Shown one piece after another: positions 51,686-62,117 of a DNA stretch of 64,000 nt. The notes under the pieces were generated by a model. It did no database searches. It was not told where the DNA came from and saw only the letters and a program-made list of their open reading frames with translations. Origin of the DNA: Pseudomonas putida (lineage in GTDB: Bacteria > Pseudomonadota > Gammaproteobacteria > Pseudomonadales > Pseudomonadaceae); the NCBI RefSeq assembly GCF_009883635.2, contig NZ_CP026115.2, positions 3,720,001 to 3,784,000 on the forward strand, in the 5' to 3' direction. Every line of letters begins with the position of its first letter. Positions within the stretch are counted from its first letter, which is position 1. The position numbers and the translations under genes are program-made.

Positions 51686-52492
51686 TCAGCGCAACATGCT
51701 CCGCGCTTCCAGCAACTCGGCAATCTCCAGCTCGGTGCCAAAGGGCAATCCAAGGTGCCGATAAGCCGGCAACGCCGCCAACGGCCGGCTGCGCGCGCGC
51801 TGGCTCAGGCACTTGGCGATCTGCACCACGTCGATGTAATCAACCTTGTCGGTGTGCCGGTCCAGGTCTTGTACCTGGCTCGGCAGGTTGACCAATTGCT
51901 CGGGGAACTCCCACGAAGAGAGAATCTTGTCCCCCAGCACCGGCTGGATCTGCTCAATCACGTAGTGCAGGCAGACCGGGTCGGAAAGCAGCTCGTTGTG
52001 TTCTTCGGCGTAGATCAGCACCGGCAGCGCGCCGATCTGGTTGACCAGCCCGCCGAGGGTTGCCTGGTCGGGTTTCAGTTGTGTAAAGCGACGGCAGATC
52101 TCATAGCTGATGCCCGCAACTTCCAGGCTGTTCGACCAGATATCCCGCAATTTTTGTTCAACTGCCGACGAGCGGGCATGGAAGATCTGTTCGATCACCA
52201 GGCCGATCGCCAGGTTGCAGCTGTAGTTGATGCCCAATCGTGTGATGGCCGTGTGCAGGTCGGTGACTTCGACCGCTGCGCGCAGTAGCGGGCTATTGAC
52301 CACCTTGATCAGGCGCGCCGACAGGGCGGCGTCACGGCCGATCACCTTGCTCAGGGCGGCAACGCTGATCTCGCTGTCTTCGGCGGCCTCGCGAATGCTC
52401 AGGGCTACCTCGGGCAAGGTTGGCAGGACCAGGTCATCGTTGTCGATGGCAGCGAGCAACTGCGCTTGAACCATCTCGGCCAGCTTGTTCAT
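51686..52492 (-). CDS. HDOD-domain signalling protein
   Basis: A 268-residue soluble protein with one HDOD domain (about residues 20-210): TLPEVALSIREAAEDSEISV, then LSKVIGRDAALSARLIKVVN and IGLVIEQIFHARSSAV. HDOD is a degenerate HD domain without metal ligands, used in signalling or stress responses. No output domain is attached. It stands between the tctE end (convergent) and ygfZ, which is upstream on the same strand. Confidence 0.88.
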   Translation of the reverse strand: MNKLAEMVQAQLLAAIDNDDLVLPTLPEVALSIREAAEDSEISVAALSKVIGRDAALSARLIKVVNSPLLRAAVEVTDLHTAITRLGINYSCNLAIGLVIEQIFHARSSAVEQKLRDIWSNSLEVAGISYEICRRFTQLKPDQATLGGLVNQIGALPVLIYAEEHNELLSDPVCLHYVIEQIQPVLGDKILSSWEFPEQLVNLPSQVQDLDRHTDKVDYIDVVQIAKCLSQRARSRPLAALPAYRHLGLPFGTELEIAELLEARSMLR

Positions 52493-52523
52493 TAACGTCT
52501 CAACGGCAAGGGTGGTGCACTGT

Positions 52524-53465
52524 TCAGCGCTGGATTTCCTGGTCGCGGTCCAGCTCGTAGGGCAGGCTCAGCACCTGCAGACGAGGGCCTTCGAGGCTGC
52601 CCAGGTGCAGGTTGTCGTCCTCCACCGATTCGGCGCTGAGCACTGCAAGCAGCTCGCAGCCTTTGCCGGTGCTGGCTGCCAACACCACTTCGCCAACTGA
52701 CGAACCATGGGTCGGTGAGAATATTTCGCTACCGGGGGCCGGAACATCCTGCTGCTCGAGTGCCAGCCGGTACTGGCGGCGCTTGAGCTTGCCCAGATAC
52801 TGCATGCGCGCGACGATTTCCTGGCCGGTGTAGCAGCCTTTCTTGAAGCTCACGCCATCGACGGCCTGCAGGTTGATCATCTGCGGGATGAACAGCTCGC
52901 GGGTGGGGCCCGTAACCTGGCCGATGCCGGCGCGCACTTGCCCCAGCAGCCAGTCATTGAGGCTGCCTTCCGGCAAAGCGGCTGCCAGCTGTTGGCGAAC
53001 GCTGTCGGCTTGCTCTGCAGGCACCCAGAGTTCGGCGCGGTCGGTGGAGACGGCAATGGCGATCAGGCCATCACGGCGAACGGTACTACCCGCCGCAGCC
53101 GGAAGGTCCAGCCCCAGCGCCTGCAGCGCGGTGCCGCCACCTTGCAGGCCGAAGCGCGCCCAGGCTGCGCTCTCGTCAGTGAGCGTGGCCTTGGAAAACA
53201 CGGCGTACTTCTTCAGGTCGGCCAGTTGCAGCTCCAGCAGCTCGCTAGCCATGGCCAGCAGGTAGCCATTACCCTCGGGCAAGATGCGGAAGCTCGACTG
53301 CATGCGCCCCTTGACCATGCAGCGGGCGCCGAGGCTGGCATGCTCGAGGCTGAGGTAGTTGATGTTGCAGGTCAGCTGGCCCTGCAGGAACTTGCCGGCG
53401 TCGGAGCCGCGGACGGCGAGGATGCCCTCGTGGGACAGGGGGCTGAAGAAAGCGGAATCGGCCAT
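52524..53465 (-). CDS. ygfZ: YgfZ, folate-binding Fe-S cluster maintenance protein
   Basis: A 313-residue protein of the YgfZ/GcvT family. The signature K-G-C-Y-T-G-Q-E is seen in FKKGCYTGQEIVARMQYLGK, plus RGSDAGKFLQGQLTCNINYL near the N-terminus. It supports repair or assembly of iron-sulfur enzymes with tetrahydrofolate. It is divergent from sdhE, a conserved gammaproteobacterial pairing. Confidence 0.93.
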   Translation of the reverse strand: MADSAFFSPLSHEGILAVRGSDAGKFLQGQLTCNINYLSLEHASLGARCMVKGRMQSSFRILPEGNGYLLAMASELLELQLADLKKYAVFSKATLTDESAAWARFGLQGGGTALQALGLDLPAAAGSTVRRDGLIAIAVSTDRAELWVPAEQADSVRQQLAAALPEGSLNDWLLGQVRAGIGQVTGPTRELFIPQMINLQAVDGVSFKKGCYTGQEIVARMQYLGKLKRRQYRLALEQQDVPAPGSEIFSPTHGSSVGEVVLAASTGKGCELLAVLSAESVEDDNLHLGSLEGPRLQVLSLPYELDRDQEIQR

Positions 53466-53598
53466 GGGTCATCGCGGTGGCTAAAGACTGGCGGCCATCA
53501 TAGAACGCCAGTAACAAAATAGGTAGGTGACTAGACCAACGCCCTGTGTCGCTTCGTTCACTGCGCGGTATACTGCGCGACCATTCGAGGAGGGCCCC

Positions 53599-53853
53599 AT
53601 GGTCGAACAAACTGAACTCAACCGGCTTTTCTGGCACAGCCGCCGCGGCATGCTGGAACTGGACGTACTGCTGGTGCCATTCACCCAGGAGGTCTATCCG
53701 ACCCTGAGCGAAGCCGACCGCGAACTTTATGTCCGCCTGTTGAGCTGTGAAGATCAGGACATGTTCGGCTGGTTCATGGAGCGTACCGAGTCGGAAGACC
53801 CGGAGCTGCAGCGCATGGTCCGCATCATCCTGGATCGTGTCCAGCCCAAGTGA
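53599..53853 (+). CDS. sdhE: SdhE, succinate dehydrogenase FAD assembly factor
   Basis: An 84-residue protein with the conserved [11 protein letters not shown] motif (the RGxxE region needed to promote FAD attachment to SdhA) and a helix bundle ([20 protein letters not shown]). The ATG at 53599 follows GAGGAGGGCCCC. Its C-terminus overlaps the start of ygfX. Confidence 0.94.
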   Translation: MVEQTELNRLFWHSRRGMLELDVLLVPFTQEVYPTLSEADRELYVRLLSCEDQDMFGWFMERTESEDPELQRMVRIILDRVQPK

Positions 53854-54292
53854 GTGTTTCGAGTGCCGCTGGCAGGGTTCGCGCCTGTTGCTGGCGGCCT
53901 ACCTGGGTTGCCAGGTGCTGGCGCTAGCAGTCTTGTGGCTGGGCGCGCTGCCCTGGTGGCTTGGTCTTTGTGTTCTTGCCGCTTGTATTGCCCACGCGTG
54001 CTGGGCGATTCCCCGTCGTATCCTGCTGACTGATCCCCGTGCTGTTACTGGCCTGCGCCGAGATGCGCTGGGCTGGCGTGTGTTCAGCCGGGCGCTGGGC
54101 TGGCAGCCGGTGCGCTTGTGTCGGGACAGCGTGGCGCTGCCGGGCTTGGTGGTGTTGCGCTTCGTCAGGGCAGGGCACTGGCTCGGCGAGAGCCAGTGCG
54201 TGCCTCGAGATGCCGTGGGGCCTGACCAGCACCGGCGTTTGCGGGTGAGGCTGAAGTTCAGCCGTCGAAGGTTCGACAGCTGTTTCAGATAG
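53837..54292 (+). CDS. YgfX-family membrane protein (CptA-like)
   Basis: A 151-residue protein with two adjacent membrane segments at residues about 15-33 and 35-52 ([37 protein letters not shown]) and a soluble tail. I chose the GTG at 53837 inside sdhE, which starts [15 protein letters not shown], the typical YgfX N-terminus. YgfX partners SdhE (YgfY) and was reported as a toxin in E. coli, although that view is disputed. The end overlaps nadB convergently by 8 bases. Confidence 0.8.
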   Translation: MSSPSECFECRWQGSRLLLAAYLGCQVLALAVLWLGALPWWLGLCVLAACIAHACWAIPRRILLTDPRAVTGLRRDALGWRVFSRALGWQPVRLCRDSVALPGLVVLRFVRAGHWLGESQCVPRDAVGPDQHRRLRVRLKFSRRRFDSCFR

Positions 54293-55889
54293 GGCTGAGG
54301 ATGGTGTCCTTGGCCTCTGGCAGCATTCCCGGGTAATCCAGGGTGTAGTGCAGCCCGCGGCTTTCCTTGCGCTGCATCGCCGAGCGAATCATCAGTTCCG
54401 CCACCTGGGCGAGGTTGCGCAGTTCGATCAGGTCGCGGCTGACCTTGTAGTTGCTGTAGAACTCGTCGATCTCGTCGAGCAGCAGGCGCACGCGATGCTC
54501 CGCGCGCTGCAAGCGCTTGCTGGTGCGCACGATGCCCACATAGTCCCACATGAAGCGGCGCAACTCGTCCCAGTTGTGCGCGATGATCACGTCTTCGTCC
54601 GAATCGGTGACCTGGCTGGCGTCCCAGCAGGGCAGGGACCTGGGCATGGCGATCTGGTCCAGATGCGCCTCGATGTCCGCCGCTGCGGCACGGCCATAGA
54701 CGAAGCATTCCAACAGCGAGTTGCTGGCCATGCGGTTGGCGCCGTGCAGGCCGGTGAAGCTGGTTTCGCCGATGGCGTACAGGCCGGGCACATCGGTGTG
54801 GCCGCGATCGTCGACCATGACCCCGCCACAGGTGTAGTGGGCGGCCGGAACCACCGGAATCGGCTGGCGGGTGATGTCGATGCCGAAGGCCAGGCAGCGT
54901 TCATAGACAGTCGGGAAGTGGCTCTTGATGAAGTCGGCCGGCTTGTGGGTGATGTCCAGGTAGACGCAGTCGACCCCCAGTCGCTTCATCTCGTGGTCGA
55001 TGGCGCGGGCGACGATATCGCGCGGGGCCAGTTCTTCACGCGGGTCGAAGCGCGGCATGAACCGCTCACCGTTAGGCAGCCGCAACAGCGCGCCTTCGCC
55101 ACGCAAGGCCTCGGTGACCAGGAAACTCTTGGCCTGAGGGTGATACAGGCAGGTCGGGTGGAACTGGTTGAATTCCAGGTTCGCTACCCGGCAGCCGGCG
55201 CGCCAGGCCATGGCGATGCCATCGCCGCAGGCACCGTCGGGGTTGCTGGTATAGAGGTAGACCTTGGCTGCGCCCCCCGTGGCCAGCACGGTGAAGCGCG
55301 CGCCGAAGGTGTCGACTTCACCGCTGTTGCGGTTCAGCACGTAGGCACCCAGGCAGCGATCACCCGCCAGGCCCAGGCGGCGTTCGGTGATCAGGTCGAC
55401 CGCCACGCGCTGCTCCAGCAACTCGATGTTCGGGCGTTTGCGCGCCTGTTCGAGCAGTGTGGTGAAAATCGCCGCGCCGGTGGCGTCTGCGGCATGGATA
55501 ATGCGTCGGTGGCTGTGGCCGCCTTCGCGGGTCAAATGGAACTCGAAACCGCCATCATCGACGCTGTAGTGCTCATCGCGGGTGAAAGGTACACCTTGCT
55601 CGATCAGCCATTCGATGGCTTCGCGGCTGTGCTCGACAGTAAAGCGCACGGCCTCTTCGTCGCACAGGCCACCGCCGGCATTGAGGGTGTCCTCGACATG
55701 CGACTGCACGGTGTCGGTGTCGTCGAGTACGGCGGCGACACCGCCTTGGGCCCAGAAGGTCGAGCCGTTGGCCAGGTCGCCCTTGCTCAGCACGGCAATG
55801 CGCAAATGGCCGGGAAGGTTCAGTGCCAGGCTGAGACCGGCTGCGCCGCTGCCGATCACCAGGACATCATGTTGGAATTGTTGGCTCAT
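54285..55889 (-). CDS. nadB: NadB, L-aspartate oxidase
   Basis: A 534-residue FAD enzyme oxidising L-aspartate to iminoaspartate for NAD biosynthesis. FAD motif at the N-terminus ([17 protein letters not shown]), then [34 protein letters not shown], the [21 protein letters not shown] active-site stretch and the fumarate-reductase-like C-terminal helices. It lies between ygfX and algU, divergent from algU over 435 bases. Confidence 0.95.
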   Translation of the reverse strand: MSQQFQHDVLVIGSGAAGLSLALNLPGHLRIAVLSKGDLANGSTFWAQGGVAAVLDDTDTVQSHVEDTLNAGGGLCDEEAVRFTVEHSREAIEWLIEQGVPFTRDEHYSVDDGGFEFHLTREGGHSHRRIIHAADATGAAIFTTLLEQARKRPNIELLEQRVAVDLITERRLGLAGDRCLGAYVLNRNSGEVDTFGARFTVLATGGAAKVYLYTSNPDGACGDGIAMAWRAGCRVANLEFNQFHPTCLYHPQAKSFLVTEALRGEGALLRLPNGERFMPRFDPREELAPRDIVARAIDHEMKRLGVDCVYLDITHKPADFIKSHFPTVYERCLAFGIDITRQPIPVVPAAHYTCGGVMVDDRGHTDVPGLYAIGETSFTGLHGANRMASNSLLECFVYGRAAAADIEAHLDQIAMPRSLPCWDASQVTDSDEDVIIAHNWDELRRFMWDYVGIVRTSKRLQRAEHRVRLLLDEIDEFYSNYKVSRDLIELRNLAQVAELMIRSAMQRKESRGLHYTLDYPGMLPEAKDTILSPI

Positions 55890-56324
55890 GTCGGGACACT
55901 AGTAATCTTTGGAAAGGGCGCGGCACAATAGTCACGTGCAGATGGCAATGTGAAACTATCGTGAATGCTGGCCGGGCTGCCTTTATAGCAGCCTGCGGCA
56001 GCCAATTTCCATGCCAGTTAGGACGTTGCGTCAATCTTTGCGGGAACTTTCCGACACGGCCGGAAATCCTATGAAGGCTGTCCGCACGCCACAATTTGCC
56101 GCGGCGACGCGGGGCGGCAGCTCTATTCGGGCTGACACCTGCGTATTCGAAACCTGATTATCGACGCAGCGGGCCGTGACCGCGCCGCGTCTTCCGTGCG
56201 AGCCGACCAAGGGCCGCAGGAAACTTGCTTGGAGGGGAGAACTTTTGCGCAAAGCCCGAGTCTATGGTTGCAAGCCTGAACAAAGGCTGTGGCAACGCTC
56301 CTTCGAGTTCACTGAGGAGTGTTC
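55890..56324. other. nadB-algU divergent intergenic region
   Basis: 435 bases without a supported gene. It carries the AlgU-type promoter (56239-56265). The rest, including the part near nadB, shows no further element I could identify. Confidence 0.5.
56239..56265 (+). promoter_or_regulatory. AlgU/sigma-E-type autoregulatory promoter
   Basis: GAACTT, a 16-base spacer, then TCTAT, matching the sigma-E consensus GAACTT-N16-TCTGA in all but the last bases. It lies about 60 bases upstream of the algU ATG, so AlgU can drive its own operon. Confidence 0.75.
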
Positions 56325-56906
56325 ATGCTAACCCAGGAAGAGGATCAGCAGCTTGTCGAGCGCGTGCAGCGCGGAGACAGGCGAGCGTTCGATCTGTTGG
56401 TGCTGAAGTATCAGCACAAGATTCTAGGGTTGATCGTGCGGTTCGTTCACGACACCCACGAGGCCCAGGATGTGGCGCAGGAAGCCTTTATCAAGGCCTA
56501 CCGTGCGCTTGGCAATTTCCGCGGTGACAGTGCGTTTTATACCTGGCTGTACCGCATCGCCATCAACACGGCGAAGAACTACCTGGTGTCCCGTGGAAGA
56601 CGGCCGCCAGACAGCGATGTGAGCTCCGAGGATGCGGAGTTTTACGACGGCGATCATGGTCTCAAGGATCTCGAGTCCCCAGAGCGCTCGTTGTTGCGGG
56701 ATGAAATCGAAGGCACTGTCCATCGCACCATCCAGCAACTGCCCGAAGATCTGCGCACGGCACTGACCCTGCGTGAGTTCGATGGGTTGAGTTACGAAGA
56801 CATTGCCAGCGTAATGCAATGTCCGGTGGGTACCGTGCGCTCTCGAATCTTCCGCGCTCGGGAGGCCATAGATAAAGCCCTGCAGCCGTTGTTGCAGGAA
56901 ACCTGA
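56325..56906 (+). CDS. algU: AlgU (RpoE-type) extracytoplasmic sigma factor
   Basis: The 193-residue ECF sigma factor of the envelope-stress response. Region 2: YQHKILGLIVRFVHDTHEAQ and DVAQEAFIKAYRALGNFRGD; region 4: LREFDGLSYEDIASVMQCPV with RSRIFRAREAIDKAL. It starts MLTQEEDQQLVERVQRGD at the ATG after GAGGAGTGTTC. An autoregulatory promoter lies upstream and the antisigma gene mucA follows. It controls alginate and envelope-repair genes. Confidence 0.97.
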   Translation: MLTQEEDQQLVERVQRGDRRAFDLLVLKYQHKILGLIVRFVHDTHEAQDVAQEAFIKAYRALGNFRGDSAFYTWLYRIAINTAKNYLVSRGRRPPDSDVSSEDAEFYDGDHGLKDLESPERSLLRDEIEGTVHRTIQQLPEDLRTALTLREFDGLSYEDIASVMQCPVGTVRSRIFRAREAIDKALQPLLQET

Positions 56907-56937
56907 GACAGCGGCGACAGCCAAGAGAGGAACCGCC

Positions 56938-57528
56938 ATGAGTCGTGAAGCTTTGCAGGAATCGCTGTCCGCGGTGATGGATAACGAAGCGGACGAACTG
57001 GAATTACGTCGGGTGTTGAACGCCGTCGACGATGCCGAAACCCGTGCCACCTGGTCGCGTTACCAGGTAGCCCGCGCAGCCATGCACAAGGAACTGCTGC
57101 TGCCCAAGCTGGATATCGCCTCGGCGGTCTCCGCCGCGCTGGCCGATGAAGCCGTGCCGGCCAAGGTCAAACAGGGCCCGTGGCGCAGCATTGGCCGGCT
57201 GGCCGTGGCTGCCTCGGTCACCGTAGCGGTGCTGGCCGGTGTACGCATGTACAACCAGGACGATATCACCGGTGCCGAGCTGGCTGCCCAGCAGCCTGCA
57301 CAGCAAGGCCTGACCATGCCACAAAGTCAGGGCCCGGCAGTTTTGGCAGGCTATAGTGAAAGCAGTGAGCAACCGACCGGGCCAATGGCCAACGGCGTGC
57401 TGCAGAACCAGGCCGGCTGGGATCAGCGTCTGCCAGGCTATCTGCGCCAGCATGCGCAGGAATCCGCGCTCAAGGGCACTGAAACCGCCCTGCCGTATGC
57501 CCGCGCCGCCAGCCTGGAAAACCGCTAA
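56938..57528 (+). CDS. mucA: MucA, membrane antisigma factor of AlgU
   Basis: A 196-residue RseA-family antisigma factor. The cytoplasmic N-terminus (ALQESLSAVMDNEADELELR) binds AlgU, one membrane segment lies near residues 84-103 (IGRLAVAASVTVAVLAGVRM), and the periplasmic domain binds MucB (DQRLPGYLRQHAQESAL). Regulated proteolysis at its periplasmic side releases AlgU. No truncating change is visible. It follows algU by 31 bases. Confidence 0.95.
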   Translation: MSREALQESLSAVMDNEADELELRRVLNAVDDAETRATWSRYQVARAAMHKELLLPKLDIASAVSAALADEAVPAKVKQGPWRSIGRLAVAASVTVAVLAGVRMYNQDDITGAELAAQQPAQQGLTMPQSQGPAVLAGYSESSEQPTGPMANGVLQNQAGWDQRLPGYLRQHAQESALKGTETALPYARAASLENR

Positions 57529-57540
57529 GTAAGGAGGATC

Positions 57541-58506
57541 ATGCGCGCGCTACCTCTCCTGTCGCTGCTGATAGGCAGCTGCATGACGGTGCCAGCGTTG
57601 GCAGCCAACTCATCGCCCGAGGCGAGTGAATGGTTGAACAAGCTGGCACAGGCCGAGCAGAAGCAGAGTTACCAGGGCTCCTTCGTCTACGAACGTAACG
57701 GCAGCTTTTCTTCCCACGATATCTGGCATCGCGTTCAGGACGGCAAGGTCAGCGAGAGGCTTCTGCAGCTCGATGGCACCGTTCAGGAAATCGTGCGCGT
57801 GGATGGCAAGGTGCAGTGCGTCAGTGGTGCCTTGGCGAGCGGGGTAGGTACCCCTCCCGATTCTGCACAGCGTTCGCTCGATCCCCTCAAGCTGATGAGC
57901 TGGTATGACCTGAGCGTGGCAGGCAAGTCACGGGTCGCTGAACGCGATGCCGTGATTGTCACGCTGACACCTCGCGATCAGCACCGCTACGCATTCGAGC
58001 TCCACCTGGACCGCCGTACCGGCCTGCCGCTGCGCTCATTGATGCTCAATGACAAGGGGCAGTTGCTCGAACGCTTCCAGATGACCCGCCTGGACACCGA
58101 CGACCTGCCTACCGACCAGGACCTGCAAGCCAGTGCTGCATGCAAGCCAGTGGAGCGGGTGGCCAGTACCACCAGCGAAGCGGTTGCCGGTTGGCGTTCG
58201 GACTGGCTGCCGCCGGGGTTCGAGTTGATCAACAGTACGGTGCGCCGCGATCCTGAGCGCAACAGCTCGATCAGCAGCCTGATGTATGACGATGGACTGG
58301 CCCGATTCTCGGTGTTCCTCGAGCCCGTGAAGGACGATGCCGGTGCCGATGTGCGCACCCAGCTTGGCCCGACCTCGGCCGTTTCGCGCCGGCTGAATAC
58401 ACCCAAGGGCAAGGTGCAGGTCACCGTGGTCGGCGAAATTCCGCTGGGTACGGCAGAACGTATCGCGCTGTCGATGCGCCCTCAGGATGCTCAGGCGCGC
58501 CAGTGA
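57541..58506 (+). CDS. mucB: MucB, RseB-like periplasmic regulator of MucA
   Basis: A 321-residue exported protein with signal peptide ending near PALAA. The MucB/RseB LolA-like domain is recognisable by YQGSFVYERNGSFSSHDIWH and RYAFELHLDRRTGLPLRSLM. The C-terminal lobe follows (GWRSDWLPPGFELINSTVRR). It shields MucA from proteolysis. An ideal AAGGAGG precedes the ATG, 12 bases after mucA. Confidence 0.94.
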   Translation: MRALPLLSLLIGSCMTVPALAANSSPEASEWLNKLAQAEQKQSYQGSFVYERNGSFSSHDIWHRVQDGKVSERLLQLDGTVQEIVRVDGKVQCVSGALASGVGTPPDSAQRSLDPLKLMSWYDLSVAGKSRVAERDAVIVTLTPRDQHRYAFELHLDRRTGLPLRSLMLNDKGQLLERFQMTRLDTDDLPTDQDLQASAACKPVERVASTTSEAVAGWRSDWLPPGFELINSTVRRDPERNSSISSLMYDDGLARFSVFLEPVKDDAGADVRTQLGPTSAVSRRLNTPKGKVQVTVVGEIPLGTAERIALSMRPQDAQARQ

Positions 58507-58693
58507 CGGCGCGCGTTTGCGGGCCGGGTCAAGGGCAATGCACAGGCGAACGGACACGCGGCTGAAATGAAATTAAAGCATTGTCATTTGCAATCCTTCG
58601 GCAAATTTTCTATAGGTCAGGCTTCTAGGAGTCTGGCCTTTCCTGCTTTGTGCAGGGCAATTTCCAACTACCGCTCGTTGTGACGGGAGCCGT

Positions 58694-60130
58694 ATGTCAA
58701 TACCACGCTTGAAATCCTACCTAACGATGTTCGCCGCCGTGCTGATGCTCGGTCAGGTGCTCAGCGCCCAGGCCGATGAAGCCCTGCCGGACTTCACCAC
58801 CCTGGTCGAGCAAGCCTCGCCGGCTGTAGTCAACATCAGTACCAAGCAGAAGCTGCCGAACCGCGTCGCCTCCGGGCAGATGCCGGACCTCGAAGGCCTG
58901 CCGCCGATGTTCCGCGAGTTCTTCGAGCGCAACATGCCGCAGCAGCCGCGTTCGCCGCGCGGTGACCGTCAGCGCGAGGCCATGTCGCTGGGTTCGGGCT
59001 TCATCATTTCCAGCGATGGCTATGTACTGACCAACAATCACGTGGTTGCCGATGCTGACGAGATCATCGTCCGCCTGTCGGACCGCAGCGAGCTGCAGGC
59101 CAAACTGATCGGCACCGACCCACGCACCGATGTGGCCCTGCTCAAGGTCGAGGGCAAGAACCTGCCGACCGTCAAGCTGGGTGACTCCGAGAAGCTCAAG
59201 GTCGGTGAGTGGGTGCTTGCCATCGGTTCGCCGTTCGGCTTCGACCACTCGGTGACCAAAGGTATCGTCAGCGCCAAGGGCCGGACGCTGCCCAACGACA
59301 CCTATGTGCCGTTCATCCAGACCGACGTGGCCATCAACCCAGGCAACTCCGGTGGCCCGCTGTTCAACATGAAGGGCGAAGTGGTGGGTATCAACTCGCA
59401 GATCTTCACTCGTTCCGGTGGTTTCATGGGTTTGTCCTTCGCCATCCCGATCGACGTGGCCATCGATGTATCCAACCAGCTGAAGAAAGATGGCAAGGTC
59501 AGCCGCGGCTGGCTGGGCGTGGTGATCCAGGAGGTCAACAAGGACCTGGCTGAATCGTTCGGCCTCGACAAGCCTGCCGGCGCTCTGGTAGCGCAGGTGC
59601 TGGAGAACGGCCCGGCAGCCAAGGGCGGCCTGCAGGTGGGTGACGTGATCCTGAGCATGAACGGCCAGCCGATCGTCATGTCGGCCGACCTGCCGCACCT
59701 GGTCGGCAGCCTGAAGGACGGCGAGAAAGCCAAGCTCGAAATCATCCGCAACGGCAAGCGCCAGACCCTGGACGTCGCCGTAGGCCCAATGCCGGATGAC
59801 GATGCTGACATCGGTGCCGGCACTGGCGCCGACGGCAGCGCCGAGCGCAGCAGCAACCGCCTGGGCGTGTCCGTGTCGGATCTTACCGCTGAGCAGAAGA
59901 AAACCCTGGAGCTCAAGGGCGGCGTGGTGATCAAGGAGGTTCAGGACGGCCCTGCCGCGATGATCGGCCTGCGCCCGGGTGACGTGATCAGCCATCTGAA
60001 CAACCAGGCCATCGCTTCGGCCAAGCAGTTCACTGAAATCGCCAAGGACCTGCCGAAGAACCGCTCGGTGTCGATGCGCGTACTGCGCCAGGGACGTGCC
60101 AGCTTCATCACCTTCAAACTCGCCGAATAA
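58694..60130 (+). CDS. mucD: MucD, periplasmic HtrA/DegP-like serine protease
   Basis: A 478-residue trypsin-like protease with signal peptide (cleaved near AQADE). Triad: His in YVLTNNHVVADADE, Asp in DPRTDVALLKVEGK, Ser in DVAINPGNSGGPLFNMKG. Two PDZ domains follow (RGWLGVVIQEVNKDLAES and LGVSVSDLTAEQKKTLELKG). It degrades misfolded envelope proteins and dampens AlgU signalling. It is preceded by 187 bases after mucB with no room for mucC, and an intrinsic terminator follows. Confidence 0.96.
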   Translation: MSIPRLKSYLTMFAAVLMLGQVLSAQADEALPDFTTLVEQASPAVVNISTKQKLPNRVASGQMPDLEGLPPMFREFFERNMPQQPRSPRGDRQREAMSLGSGFIISSDGYVLTNNHVVADADEIIVRLSDRSELQAKLIGTDPRTDVALLKVEGKNLPTVKLGDSEKLKVGEWVLAIGSPFGFDHSVTKGIVSAKGRTLPNDTYVPFIQTDVAINPGNSGGPLFNMKGEVVGINSQIFTRSGGFMGLSFAIPIDVAIDVSNQLKKDGKVSRGWLGVVIQEVNKDLAESFGLDKPAGALVAQVLENGPAAKGGLQVGDVILSMNGQPIVMSADLPHLVGSLKDGEKAKLEIIRNGKRQTLDVAVGPMPDDDADIGAGTGADGSAERSSNRLGVSVSDLTAEQKKTLELKGGVVIKEVQDGPAAMIGLRPGDVISHLNNQAIASAKQFTEIAKDLPKNRSVSMRVLRQGRASFITFKLAE

Positions 60131-60147
60131 GCGGGCTCAGGTGTAGG

Positions 60148-60173
60148 AAAGGGCAGCTTCGGCTGCCCTTTTT
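60148..60173 (+). terminator. rho-independent terminator after mucD
   Basis: AAAGGGCAGC / GCTGCCCTTT with TTCG tetraloop and a T-run, ending 43 bases beyond mucD. It closes the algU operon ahead of lepA. Confidence 0.92.
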
Positions 60174-60312
60174 CATGAAAGTTCACAATTGCGGGGGCGA
60201 ATGCTGTGTACAGTCCGATAGAGGAATCTCCCATATCCCAGCAGCTTAAGGTACAATTCCCGGCTATTTTTCGGCGGGCGTCCGGCTCGCAGCCTTTTCC
60301 GAGTGTTGACCC

Positions 60313-62112
60313 GTGAGTGATTTGAGTCATATCCGCAATTTCTCCATCATCGCCCACATCGACCATGGCAAGTCGACGCTGGCCGACCGTTTCATTCAAA
60401 TGTGCGGTGGCCTGTCGGCGCGCGAAATGGAAGCCCAGGTACTGGACTCCATGGACCTGGAGCGCGAACGCGGTATCACCATCAAGGCCCACAGCGTCAC
60501 GCTCAACTACAAGGCGCAAGACGGCAAGGTCTACCAGCTGAACTTCATCGACACCCCCGGCCACGTCGACTTCACCTACGAAGTCTCGCGTTCTCTGGCG
60601 GCCTGTGAGGGTGCGCTGCTGGTGGTGGACGCCGGCCAGGGCGTCGAAGCCCAGTCAGTGGCCAACTGCTACACCGCCATCGAGCAGGGCCTGGAAGTCA
60701 TGCCGGTCCTGAACAAGATGGACCTGCCCCAGGCCGATCCGGACCGCGTGAAGGACGAGATCGAGAAGATCATCGGCATCGACGCCACCGACGCCGTGGC
60801 CTGCAGCGCCAAGAGCGGCATGGGCGTGGATGAGGTGCTCGAACGTCTGGTGCAGACCATCCCCGCGCCGGAAGGCGATATCGAGGCGCCACTGCAGGCG
60901 CTGATCATCGACTCCTGGTTCGACAACTACCTGGGCGTGGTCTCGCTGGTGCGTGTGCGCCACGGCCGCGTCAAGAAAGGCGACAAGATCCTGGTCAAGT
61001 CCACCGGCAAGGTGCACCTGGTCGACAGCGTCGGTGTGTTCACGCCGAAGCACACCCAGACTGCCGACCTGAAGGCCGGTGAAGTAGGCTTCATCATTGC
61101 CAGCATCAAGGACATTCACGGTGCCCCGGTCGGTGACACCCTGACCTTGTCCTCGACCCCAGAGGTCGAGGTGCTGGCTGGTTTCAAGAAGATTCAGCCG
61201 CAGGTATACGCCGGCCTGTTCCCGGTCAGCTCCGACGATTTCGAGGACTTCCGCGATGCCCTGCAGAAGCTGACGCTTAACGATTCGTCGCTGCAGTACA
61301 TGCCGGAAAGCTCCGACGCCCTGGGCTTCGGCTTCCGTTGCGGCTTCCTCGGCATGCTGCACATGGAGATCATCCAGGAGCGCCTGGAGCGCGAATACGA
61401 CCTGGACCTGATCACCACTGCGCCAAGCGTGATCTACGAGCTGGAACTGAAAACCGGCGAAACCATCATCGTCGACAACCCGTCGAAGCTGCCGGACGTC
61501 TCGTCGGTGGCCGATTTCCGCGAGCCGATCGTCACCGCGACCATCCTGGTGCCGCAGGAGCACCTGGGCAACGTCATCACCCTGTGCATCGAGAAGCGTG
61601 GCGTGCAGCGCGACATGCAGTTCCTCGGCAGCCAGGTGCAGGTGCGCTATGACATGCCGATGAACGAAGTGGTACTGGACTTCTTCGACCGCCTGAAGTC
61701 GACCAGCCGCGGCTATGCTTCGCTGGACTATCATTTCGATCGCTACCAGTCGGCCAACCTGGTCAAGCTGGACGTACTGATCAACGGCGACAAGGTCGAT
61801 GCCCTGGCATTGATCGTGCACCGCGACAACGCGGCCTACAAAGGCCGTGCGTTGACCGAGAAGATGAAGGAGCTGATCCCTCGGCAGATGTTCGACGTGG
61901 CGATCCAGGCTGCCATTGGTGGCCAGATCATCGCGCGGACGACCGTCAAGGCGCTCAGAAAGAACGTACTGGCCAAGTGCTACGGTGGTGACGTCAGCCG
62001 TAAGAAGAAACTGCTGGAGAAGCAGAAGGCCGGTAAGAAACGCATGAAACAGGTGGGTAACGTGGAGATTCCACAGGAAGCCTTCCTCGCCGTGCTCAGG
62101 TTGGATAGCTAG
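60313..62112 (+). CDS. lepA: LepA (EF4), ribosome-associated GTPase
   Basis: A 599-residue translational GTPase that acts on stalled or back-translocating ribosomes. G1 [19 protein letters not shown]3 [20 protein letters not shown]4 [11 protein letters not shown]-Tu-like domain 2; the C-terminal domain unique to LepA includes [18 protein letters not shown]. The start is a GTG with only a weak ribosome-binding site. First gene of lepA-lepB-rnc-era. Confidence 0.97.
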   Translation: MSDLSHIRNFSIIAHIDHGKSTLADRFIQMCGGLSAREMEAQVLDSMDLERERGITIKAHSVTLNYKAQDGKVYQLNFIDTPGHVDFTYEVSRSLAACEGALLVVDAGQGVEAQSVANCYTAIEQGLEVMPVLNKMDLPQADPDRVKDEIEKIIGIDATDAVACSAKSGMGVDEVLERLVQTIPAPEGDIEAPLQALIIDSWFDNYLGVVSLVRVRHGRVKKGDKILVKSTGKVHLVDSVGVFTPKHTQTADLKAGEVGFIIASIKDIHGAPVGDTLTLSSTPEVEVLAGFKKIQPQVYAGLFPVSSDDFEDFRDALQKLTLNDSSLQYMPESSDALGFGFRCGFLGMLHMEIIQERLEREYDLDLITTAPSVIYELELKTGETIIVDNPSKLPDVSSVADFREPIVTATILVPQEHLGNVITLCIEKRGVQRDMQFLGSQVQVRYDMPMNEVVLDFFDRLKSTSRGYASLDYHFDRYQSANLVKLDVLINGDKVDALALIVHRDNAAYKGRALTEKMKELIPRQMFDVAIQAAIGGQIIARTTVKALRKNVLAKCYGGDVSRKKKLLEKQKAGKKRMKQVGNVEIPQEAFLAVLRLDS

Positions 62113-62117
62113 GTCCT

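Noticed and set aside
60252..60257. TACAAT as the lepA -10 element
   Set aside because: A matching -35 at 17-base distance (TCCCAT) is poor, so I do not list it as a promoter.
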